Assembly: GCF_016107305.1 (NCBI RefSeq)
Contig: NZ_RCVR01000036.1
Location: 1 to 48,264, forward strand
Direction: 5' to 3'
From: Roseomonas sp. KE2513
Lineage (GTDB): Bacteria > Pseudomonadota > Alphaproteobacteria > Acetobacterales > Acetobacteraceae
DNA: 48,264 bases
Made by a program: the position numbers and the translations under genes. A model generated the notes under the pieces. It searched no databases. It saw only the letters and a list, made by a program, of their open reading frames with translations, and was not told where the DNA came from. Shown here piece by piece: positions 42,406 to 48,264 of this stretch (position 1 is its first letter; each line of letters begins with the position of its first letter).

Positions 42406-42885
42406 ATGAGGGATTTTTCCCGCCGCGCCGTGTTGGCCTTGCCGCCCGCGGTTGGCGTGGCGGCGGGCAGCCGAGCTCGGACGCCGGCCCAGGCGTCGCT
42501 TACCCAGGTGCAGAGCGACGAGAGCTTCACCGAGGCGGAGCGCGCCATCCTCGCCGGCCGGACGCCGATCGCCGGAGGGGTCGTGCTGGACCTGCCGCCG
42601 CTCTCGGAGAACGGCAATTCCGTTGACCTGACCGTGACGGCTGAAAGCCCGATGACGCGGGAGGACCACGTCACGGCTATTCACATCCTGTCCGAGAGGA
42701 ACCCTTTCCCGCGCGTGGCGACCTTCCACCTGACTCCGCGATCCGGCCGCGCGGAGGTCGCGACACGAATCCGGCTGGCGACGAGCCAGACGCTCGTCGT
42801 CCTTGCCGAGACCAGCCGCGGGACCATCCACCGCACCAGCAAGGACGTCATCGTCATTCTCGGTGCCTGCGTGGAGACGGGCTGA
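42406..42885 (+). CDS. soxY: Sulfur carrier subunit SoxY, variant C-terminus
   Basis: A 159-residue SoxY with a twin-arginine leader (FSRRAVLALPPAVGVAAG). The SoxY fold is recognisable in LPPLSENGNSVDLTVTAESPM, HVTAIHILSERNPFP and EVATRIRLATSQTLVVLAE. The sulfur-carrying cysteine normally sits in the flexible end GGCGG. Here the end is ILGACVETG with Cys155 and four residues after it, so the swinging arm is longer and lacks the flanking glycine pair. The cysteine is present, so carrier function is plausible. The gene follows soxX by four bases with an AAGGAG ribosome site, and soxZ starts two bases after it. Confidence 0.9.
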   Translation: MRDFSRRAVLALPPAVGVAAGSRARTPAQASLTQVQSDESFTEAERAILAGRTPIAGGVVLDLPPLSENGNSVDLTVTAESPMTREDHVTAIHILSERNPFPRVATFHLTPRSGRAEVATRIRLATSQTLVVLAETSRGTIHRTSKDVIVILGACVETG

Positions 42886-42887
42886 TC

Positions 42888-43217
42888 ATGCGTACCGTCC
42901 CGATCACTGCCCGGATCACCATGCCCGGCTCCGCCCGGAAGGGGGAGGTCGTGCCGGTCCGCGTCCTCGTGCGCCACGCGATGGAGCGCGCGGCCAATGC
43001 GCCGGGCGTGGCGCCCACGCCGCGCAAGATCCTCCACACCTTCCTCGTGACCTATGGAGGGGACGAGATATTCCGCATGGAACTCTCCCCCGGAATCACC
43101 GCCAACCCGTACGTCGAGTTCACGACCGTCGCCGCCGAGAGCGGCACCCTCGTCTTCGAATGGCACGAGGATGGCGGCGCGATCTACCGCCGCGAGGCGC
43201 AACTGGACGTGACGTGA
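42888..43217 (+). CDS. soxZ: Sulfur carrier subunit SoxZ
   Basis: A 109-residue, signal-less partner of SoxY, exported as a complex with it. ITARITMPGSARKGEVVPVR, the MERAANAPGVAPTPRKILHTF stretch (seen as two overlapping parts) and GTLVFEWHEDGG are classic SoxZ. The stop overlaps the soxA start (GTGA). Confidence 0.94.
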   Translation: MRTVPITARITMPGSARKGEVVPVRVLVRHAMERAANAPGVAPTPRKILHTFLVTYGGDEIFRMELSPGITANPYVEFTTVAAESGTLVFEWHEDGGAIYRREAQLDVT

Positions 43218-43975
43218 CCGCGGGCCGCCGAACGACGCGCGCCCTCCTTCTCGCCCTACCATGGCTCGCGTTGGGGCTGCTGGCGGGGGCAGCGGAGATC
43301 CGCCCGACGCGCGACTATCTGTCCCCGGAGTTGCGCCGTGCGCAGGACGATCCCTCGCGCCACCCCGGCTGGCTCTGGGTCGAGGAGGGGGAGGCGCTGT
43401 GGCAGGACGGTGAGCGCAGTTGCCAGTCCTGCCACGGCGGGATCGGCGCCATGGCGGGCGTCGCCGCGCGCTATCCGGCCGTGGCTGTGGACGGCGCCCT
43501 GCTGAACCTGGAAGGCCGCATCGAGCGTTGCCGCACGCAGCAGCAGGGCCAGCCCGCCTTCGGCTATGAAAGCGAGCCGCTCCTCGCCCTGACCGCCGCG
43601 ATCGCGCTGCGCTCCCGCGGGATGCTCGTCGACGTCGATACCGAGGGGCCCGCCGCGCCCTTCATGGGGGAAGGGCGCCGCTTCTACGAAACGCGCCAGG
43701 GCCAACTGAACTTGGCCTGCGGTCAATGCCACGACGACAAGGCCGGCCAACACCTGCGGGGCGACGTCATCTCGAACGGCCTCGGCACGGGCTACCCTGC
43801 CTATCGCCTCGATTGGAACACACTGGGCTCACTGCATCGGCGCCTTCGGGCCTGCTCGCTCGGCGTGCGGGCGGAGCAGTTGCCACTTGGATCGGCCGAA
43901 TACCTCGCCTTGGAGTTGTTTCTGGCGAGCCGCGCGAAGGGACAGCCGATCGAGGCTCCGGGCCTGCGCCGATGA
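43214..43975 (+). CDS. soxA: Dihaem cytochrome SoxA
   Basis: A 253-residue dihaem SoxA. GTG 43214 overlaps the soxZ stop and gives a good signal peptide (RALLLALPWLALGLLAGAAE). The haem sites are CQSCH (70-74) and CGQCH (169-173). Cys214 in RRLRACSLGVR is the conserved cysteine that becomes a persulfide ligand and is the catalytic site for attaching sulfur to SoxY. RIERCRTQQQG is another SoxA hallmark. It forms SoxAX with the soxX product in the periplasm. Confidence 0.93.
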   Translation: MTAGRRTTRALLLALPWLALGLLAGAAEIRPTRDYLSPELRRAQDDPSRHPGWLWVEEGEALWQDGERSCQSCHGGIGAMAGVAARYPAVAVDGALLNLEGRIERCRTQQQGQPAFGYESEPLLALTAAIALRSRGMLVDVDTEGPAAPFMGEGRRFYETRQGQLNLACGQCHDDKAGQHLRGDVISNGLGTGYPAYRLDWNTLGSLHRRLRACSLGVRAEQLPLGSAEYLALELFLASRAKGQPIEAPGLRR

Positions 43976-43991
43976 AGGAGGATACGTGTCG

Positions 43992-44309
43992 ATGAGCCGT
44001 CGGCATGGCTTGGTGCTGGGGCGGGGCATCGGCCTCGCCTTTGTCGCTATCTCGATCGCTCTCACCGCGCCAGCCCGATCGCAGCCCGGACCGCTCGCCG
44101 CGCAAGGATGCCTCGGCTGCCACGGGCCGAACGGCGCGGGCAGCGGAGGCATTCCCGGTCTGGCCGGGCGGGACCCGTCCGAGTTGGCCACGGCCATGGC
44201 GGCCTTCCGTGCCAACGATAGGCCCGCGACAATCATGAACCGCGTCGCGCGCGGCTATACGGAGGCGGAGATCGCGGCAGTCGTCGCCTACTTCGCGGGA
44301 ATGCAGTGA
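43992..44309 (+). CDS. Small monohaem cytochrome c (FccA/SoxE-like)
   Basis: A 105-residue exported cytochrome c with signal segment LAFVAISIALTAPARS, haem site CLGCH (40-44) and distal Met82 (ATIMNRVARGYT). The start is ambiguous: AAGGAGG lies four bases before GTG 43986 and ten before ATG 43992, so the protein may be two residues longer. It precedes the SoxF/FccB flavoprotein by ten bases. In flavocytochrome c sulfide dehydrogenase such a cytochrome is the partner subunit, so a SoxEF or FccAB complex is likely. Confidence 0.88.
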   Translation: MSRRHGLVLGRGIGLAFVAISIALTAPARSQPGPLAAQGCLGCHGPNGAGSGGIPGLAGRDPSELATAMAAFRANDRPATIMNRVARGYTEAEIAAVVAYFAGMQ

Positions 44310-44319
44310 GGAGCCGCGC

Positions 44320-45594
44320 GTGACGACCCTGCTTCGCCGCTCTCTTTTCACCGCCAGCGCGATCCTCTGTGCCCCAGCGCTATCCCGTGCGCAGGGGCAG
44401 GCGAGACTGCTGGTGATCGGCGGTGGCTTTGGCGGAGCCTCGGCCGCGAGTTTCGCGCGCCGGAGCTATCCCTGGCTTGACGTGACGCTGGTCGAGCCGC
44501 AGCCGCGCTTCATCACCTGCCCCTACGGTAACCTCGTTATCGTCAGCGAGAAACCGATTGAGGAGATCACCCACGGCTACGACGGCCTGCGCGCCCGGGG
44601 TGTGCGCGTCATCCAGGATTGGGCGGAGGAAATCGATCCCATCGCGCGCCGGGTGCGGCTCCGCGAGGGCGATGCGCTTCTTTACGACCGGCTGATCCTC
44701 TCGCCGGGCATCGCGATCCGCTTCGGCGCGATCGAGGGCTACGACGAGGTTGCGGCCGGGGTCATGCCTCACGCTTGGACAGCGGGAGACGGCGCGCAAA
44801 TGCTGCTGCTGCGGCGCCAGCTCGAAGCGATGCCTGACGGTGGGGTCGTGGGTCTTGCCAGCCCGCCCAACCCCTTCCGCTGCCCGCCCGGCCCCTACGA
44901 GCGGATCAGCATGATCGCGCACTACCTCAAGCGCCATAAGCCGCGCTCCAAGATCCTCGCACTCGATGCGAAGGACGTCTTCAGCAAGCAGGCGCTCTTC
45001 CAGGACGGTTGGAGCGCGCTCTATCCCGGCATGATTGAGTGGGTGCCCCTGGCCGGCGACGGCCGCGTCGTCCGTGTGGATGCGCGCGAGGGCGTGCTGG
45101 AAACCGAATTCGGTACGCGGCACCGGGTGCATGTGGGCAACGTCATCCCGCCCCAGTCGGCGGCGCGCATCGCCTCAGCGTCAGGCCTTACGGACAGGAC
45201 AGGCTGGGTTCCCGTGAACACCCGCACCTTCGAGGCGCAGGCGGCGCCGGGAGTCCACGTGATCGGCGACGCGAACACCCTGGGGCCGATGCCAAAATCC
45301 GGTTTCGTTGCGAACTCCACGGCAAAGCAGGCCGTCGCGAGCGCCGCCGCCCTGCTGCGCGGGGAGACGGCGCCGGAGGGGGTCTATTTCAACACCTGCT
45401 ACTCCCATGTCGGGGCAGAGTTCGGGATCTCCGTCGTCAACATCTTCCGCCCCAGCGCGGACGGAATGGGAATCACAGAGGTGCCGAACTCCGGCGGCGT
45501 GTCGCCGCGCGGGGATCTGCCGGAACAACGCCGGCTTGAGGCGGGTTACGCCGACGCCTGGTACACGAGCATTACGGCGGACATGTTCCGCTGA
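44320..45594 (+). CDS. soxF: Flavocytochrome c flavoprotein SoxF/FccB
   Basis: A 424-residue periplasmic flavoprotein. GTG 44320 follows GAGGAG; the leader is LLRRSLFTASAILC with cleavage near SRAQG. The FAD-binding motif VIGGGFGGASAA starts at residue 32. Cys67 in FITCPYGN corresponds to the cysteine that binds FAD covalently in sulfide dehydrogenase. Cys188 (PFRCPPGPYE) and Cys360 (FNTCYSHV) correspond to its redox-active pair. HVIGDANTLGPMPKSGFVANS is the second FAD strand. It would oxidise sulfide or reactivate SoxYZ and pass electrons to the small cytochrome. Confidence 0.92.
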   Translation: MTTLLRRSLFTASAILCAPALSRAQGQARLLVIGGGFGGASAASFARRSYPWLDVTLVEPQPRFITCPYGNLVIVSEKPIEEITHGYDGLRARGVRVIQDWAEEIDPIARRVRLREGDALLYDRLILSPGIAIRFGAIEGYDEVAAGVMPHAWTAGDGAQMLLLRRQLEAMPDGGVVGLASPPNPFRCPPGPYERISMIAHYLKRHKPRSKILALDAKDVFSKQALFQDGWSALYPGMIEWVPLAGDGRVVRVDAREGVLETEFGTRHRVHVGNVIPPQSAARIASASGLTDRTGWVPVNTRTFEAQAAPGVHVIGDANTLGPMPKSGFVANSTAKQAVASAAALLRGETAPEGVYFNTCYSHVGAEFGISVVNIFRPSADGMGITEVPNSGGVSPRGDLPEQRRLEAGYADAWYTSITADMFR

Positions 45595-45893
45595 TCGTGC
45601 GCGAAGTGCCCACGGCTCGGCCAAGCGGCGGTGCCGTCCGGCGCTCGATCCACTCGGCGAGCAGCGCGGCGATGGGGTCGCTGTTCCGCTCAAGCATGAC
45701 CATGTAGCCTTTGCCGTGAATGCCAGCTTTTTCCAGGTGCGGTTGCTCGGTCGACACGCCGGCTTGGCGGAGGAAGTGAACGATGCCGTGGTCCTCCTGC
45801 GCTTTCCAGGACGCCTCGGCGGTGGCCACCACGACGGGGATACGGCGCAAGCTGGGTAGCTGCAGTGCCGGCTCCACGGGTACCATGCAAGCC
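45572..45893 (-). pseudogene. C-terminal fragment of an alpha/beta hydrolase
   Basis: From about 45893 downward the minus strand encodes VEPALQLPSLRRIPVVVATA, EASWKAQEDHGIVHFLRQAG, GIHGKGYMVMLERNSDPIA and LLAEWIER. This is the last third of an esterase-like alpha/beta hydrolase, including the catalytic-His region (GIHGKGYMVMLE). The N-terminal lid and nucleophile elbow are missing: upstream the frame is meaningless and runs into the Bug gene end at 45976. The fragment's end overlaps the convergent soxF stop by 23 bases. It lies directly downstream of the monooxygenase-Bug operon, of which it was probably once the last gene. Confidence 0.7.
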
Positions 45894-45975
45894 TTCAGGC
45901 CCGCACCGCCGCCTGACCGGCAACTGCCGGCGCGGCGACGCTGGCGTACCCTCGGCTGCAAAGGACGTTGTGGCG

Positions 45976-46971
45976 CTACTCCGCGCTGAAGCCGCTTGCC
46001 TGCACAATCGGGCCCCATCGGTCACGCTCAGCCTGGATGCGATCGGCGAATTCCTGTGCGCTGGAGGGGCGCGGGCGCTGCTCTATCGTGGCCAGGGAAG
46101 CCTGAAGGTCCGGATCCTTCACTGCCTCCGCCACGGCCTTCTGCAGCGCGTCCACAAGGGGCGTTGGCGTACCGGCGGGGAGGAGGATGCCGTACCACTC
46201 CTCGGCCGTCAGATCAGGATGGCCGAGTTCAGCCATGGTCGGCACCTCGGGGAGCTTACGGGACCGCTCCCGGGACGTGACACCGATTACCCGGCCGAAC
46301 CCCGTGCGCTCGTACTCCGCCATGTCGCCCGTGACGGTTATCACCATCGCAAGGCGCCCGGCCTGGAGGTCCGGCATGGCGGGACCCGAGCCGCGGTAGG
46401 AGACGTGCTCCAGCTGGATGCCGGTCGCACGAGCCAGTTCTTCCATCAGGAAGTGCGGCGTCGATCCGGCTGCAGGGCTGGCATAAGGGACCGGGGAGGA
46501 CTGCTGCTTTGCCCAGGCGACGAACTCCGCGAGGTTCCGCGCCGGATGACCCGGCGTGAGTGCCAGAGCAAAGGAGGTCGAGCAAAGCCCGCTCACGGGG
46601 ATGAAGTCTTTCAGCCCATCGTAGCGAAGCGTCCGCGGGTAGATATGGGGATAGATGGTCAGCATGCTCTCGGGCGTGACGAGCAGGGTCGCGCCGTCCG
46701 GCGCTGCCGCTTTCACCGCTTCGATCCCCAGGCGCGAGGCGGCGCCGGGGCGGTTCTCCACGACAACTTGGCTGGCATAGCTTCCGCGCAGCCGGTCTGC
46801 AAAGAGCCGCGCGATGATGTCGGCGGCGCCGCCCGGCGGCCATCCCAGGATGATGCGCGCCGGCCGGTTCAGCGCCTGGGCAGTAGCGCCCCGGTGCAAT
46901 CCAGGGGCGGCCAGCAAGGCAAGGGTGCTCCCGCTGGCCAGCAGTCCTCGCCTGTTTATCCGCAAACCCAT
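45976..46971 (-). CDS. Bug-family (TctC-like) periplasmic solute receptor
   Basis: A 331-residue receptor from ATG 46971 with GGAAGAG upstream. The leader INRRGLLASGSTLALLAAPG is twin-arginine-like, with cleavage near ATAQA. RPARIILGWPPGGAADIIARL, VVVENRPGAASRLGIE, EHVSYRGSGPAMPDLQAG and LPEVPTMAELGHPDL are Bug signatures. It follows the flavin monooxygenase by 60 bases on the same strand, suggesting that it captures the aromatic acid that enzyme oxidises. No TctAB partners are present. Confidence 0.88.
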   Translation of the reverse strand: MGLRINRRGLLASGSTLALLAAPGLHRGATAQALNRPARIILGWPPGGAADIIARLFADRLRGSYASQVVVENRPGAASRLGIEAVKAAAPDGATLLVTPESMLTIYPHIYPRTLRYDGLKDFIPVSGLCSTSFALALTPGHPARNLAEFVAWAKQQSSPVPYASPAAGSTPHFLMEELARATGIQLEHVSYRGSGPAMPDLQAGRLAMVITVTGDMAEYERTGFGRVIGVTSRERSRKLPEVPTMAELGHPDLTAEEWYGILLPAGTPTPLVDALQKAVAEAVKDPDLQASLATIEQRPRPSSAQEFADRIQAERDRWGPIVQASGFSAE

Positions 46972-47031
46972 CTCTTCCTCCCATGATGTTGGCGACGGCG
47001 GATCTGGTGCCCGCCTTCGTCGCCGTGACGA

Positions 47032-48228
47032 TCAGGCCGGCTGGGCGAGTGGGTGCCGGCCGACGACGTTGAAAACCTGCCGCAAACCCTGACGGGCAAA
47101 ACCCGGATCCTCCGCCATGCGGCGCAGCCGGGCGAAATCCTCCGCTCGCCGGACAGGGTCGCGCTCGCTCATGCGGCGGCGGTTCTCCTTCGCCGCTGGC
47201 GAGACCACCTCCAGAAAGACGCGCCGGCGCTCCGCGGCCCAGTCGTCCAGCACGGCCTCGTCCGCCTCTCCGGCGATCACCGCGGCCAGCGTGTCGCCGA
47301 GCGGCACGGCATCCAGCAACCCGCCCGTCAACCCCAGCCCGCCGATCGGATTGATCAGATGAGCGGCGTCGCCAGCCAGCAACACGCGCCCGTTGCGGAA
47401 GCCTTCGACGCAACGGTCATGTACGCGGTAGGGTGAAAGAGCCACCGGCTCCACTGGCGCGCGGCCCGGCAGGATCAGCGCCTGACGTTCCGGCACCAGG
47501 CGTCGCACCTCCTCCTCGGACAGGCCGGGATGCTCGCGATAGGTGCAGCGAAACAGGCCACTCTTGTCGATCTTCGGCATAATCGCCCAGTGGTCGGGAT
47601 CGATCACCAAATTCGCCGTGCCGTAGCCATGCGCTTCCATGTCGTAGCGGATGTCGGTCGCCACGAACCATTCGGGCCATGTCACGCCTTCCAGCGGCAG
47701 CCCGAGCGCGCGCCGCACGCCGCTGCGGCCCCCATCGGCGCCGATCAGCCATTCGGCGCGCAGCTCTTCCTCGCCGTTCTCCGTCGCCACCGCTACGGTA
47801 ACGGAAGCGTCGTCCTGCCGCACGCCCGTGATGCTGTGTCCCCATCGCACCTCCACGCCCGGCACGCGCAGGAGGTGACGCAGGACAATCATGGCCAGGT
47901 TGTTCTGGCCGAGATGGAGGTTGAAGGGGTAGCGCGTGTCGCGGTCCAACACCGCCATGTCAATGCGCGCGATCAGCGTGCCGTCGATCGTCCACCACCA
48001 GTAGTCCTGCTTCAAGACGCCGATCTCCTGCAGATCCTCAAGCAGGCCCATCCGGTCCAGCGCCTCTACCACCGGGGAGTGGTAGACCACCGCCCGCGGG
48101 GCCTGGATGATGTCCGGCGCCGCGTCCAGCACCACCACGCGGATGCCCGCACGCGCCAGTTTTAGCGCTGACACGAGGCCGACGGGGCCAGCGCCGGCGA
48201 CGATTACACCGCGGATCCTCTCGGGCAT
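47032..48228 (-). CDS. FAD-dependent aromatic monooxygenase (PHBH/MhpA-like)
   Basis: A 398-residue class A flavoprotein monooxygenase. ATG 48228 follows AGGAG; a TTG 21 bases upstream is less likely. Motifs in order are VIVAGAGPVGLVSALKLARAG (two overlapping short motifs, FAD Rossmann site at about residues 8-16), the DG fingerprint WLIGADGGRSGVRRALGL, and GRVLLAGDAAHLINPIGGLG near residue 285 with the conserved GD. It should hydroxylate an aromatic ring using NAD(P)H and oxygen. At about 400 residues it lacks the C-terminal thioredoxin-like domain of phenol or MhpA-type enzymes. It starts the operon that continues with the Bug receptor. Confidence 0.9.
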   Translation of the reverse strand: MPERIRGVIVAGAGPVGLVSALKLARAGIRVVVLDAAPDIIQAPRAVVYHSPVVEALDRMGLLEDLQEIGVLKQDYWWWTIDGTLIARIDMAVLDRDTRYPFNLHLGQNNLAMIVLRHLLRVPGVEVRWGHSITGVRQDDASVTVAVATENGEEELRAEWLIGADGGRSGVRRALGLPLEGVTWPEWFVATDIRYDMEAHGYGTANLVIDPDHWAIMPKIDKSGLFRCTYREHPGLSEEEVRRLVPERQALILPGRAPVEPVALSPYRVHDRCVEGFRNGRVLLAGDAAHLINPIGGLGLTGGLLDAVPLGDTLAAVIAGEADEAVLDDWAAERRRVFLEVVSPAAKENRRRMSERDPVRRAEDFARLRRMAEDPGFARQGLRQVFNVVGRHPLAQPA

Positions 48229-48264
48229 GGCCCGGCTCCTCCCTATCAAGCTGCACTTCCGGCG

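Noticed and set aside
1-48264. Insertion sequences, prophage, CRISPR arrays, tRNA or rRNA genes.
   Set aside because: No transposase or integrase frame, no regularly spaced repeats and no tRNA or rRNA signature was seen on either strand.

Overview
The window reads as a stretch of chromosome from a GC-rich, metabolically versatile alphaproteobacterium. The long antisense shadow frames, the wealth of Bug-type tripartite-tricarboxylate receptors, the Tat-exported molybdenum hydroxylases and the Sox genes suggest something like a Roseomonas-type Acetobacteraceae. That placement is inference: there is no rRNA or other marker here. I see no tRNA, rRNA, CRISPR array, transposase or phage gene.

Layout. 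0-1.5 kb: the N-terminal part of an MFS transporter, divergent from a LysR regulator. 1.8-7.7 kb: a tight ABC sugar-type import operon (binding protein, two permeases, ATPase) coupled to a Gfo/Idh/MocA oxidoreductase and a GntR/FCD regulator. 7.9-15.5 kb: an SDR gene divergent from a large winged-helix STAND ATPase regulator. That regulator converges on a Bug receptor gene that is translationally coupled to a second, paralogous STAND regulator. 15.6-16.9 kb: a decayed histidine kinase and an AraC regulator. 17.2-20.3 kb: a first IorAB-type molybdenum hydroxylase with its own cytochrome c. 20.3-24.2 kb: two broken genes flanking a Tat-exported chloroperoxidase-type hydrolase and a TehA/SLAC1-type channel. 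24.4-27.1 kb: dinB and a bdcA/bdcR divergon. 27.3-33.2 kb: two alpha/beta hydrolases, a three-subunit FAD/[2Fe-2S] amine or D-hydroxyproline-type dehydrogenase, and a LysR gene. 33.3-38.8 kb: hyuA-hyuB (hydantoinase/oxoprolinase), a Bug receptor and a GlcG/HbpS-like protein. 39.3-45.6 kb: a second IorAB pair running without a break into soxX-soxY-soxZ-soxA, a small cytochrome c and a SoxF/FccB flavoprotein. 45.6-48.2 kb: a flavin monooxygenase and Bug operon ending in an esterase remnant.

How the parts fit. Most of the window is modular scavenging: a periplasmic receptor or importer, a dedicated oxidising or hydrolysing enzyme, and a local regulator. The most unusual unit is the IorAB-Sox cluster. 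A xanthine-oxidase-family molybdenum enzyme is fused in transcription to a Sox core (carrier SoxYZ, cytochrome SoxXA, flavocytochrome) that lacks soxB and soxCD, and whose SoxY has a non-canonical C-terminal tail. Four genes or fragments are visibly decayed by stops, frameshifts or truncation, so the region is under turnover, although assembly errors cannot be excluded from sequence alone.
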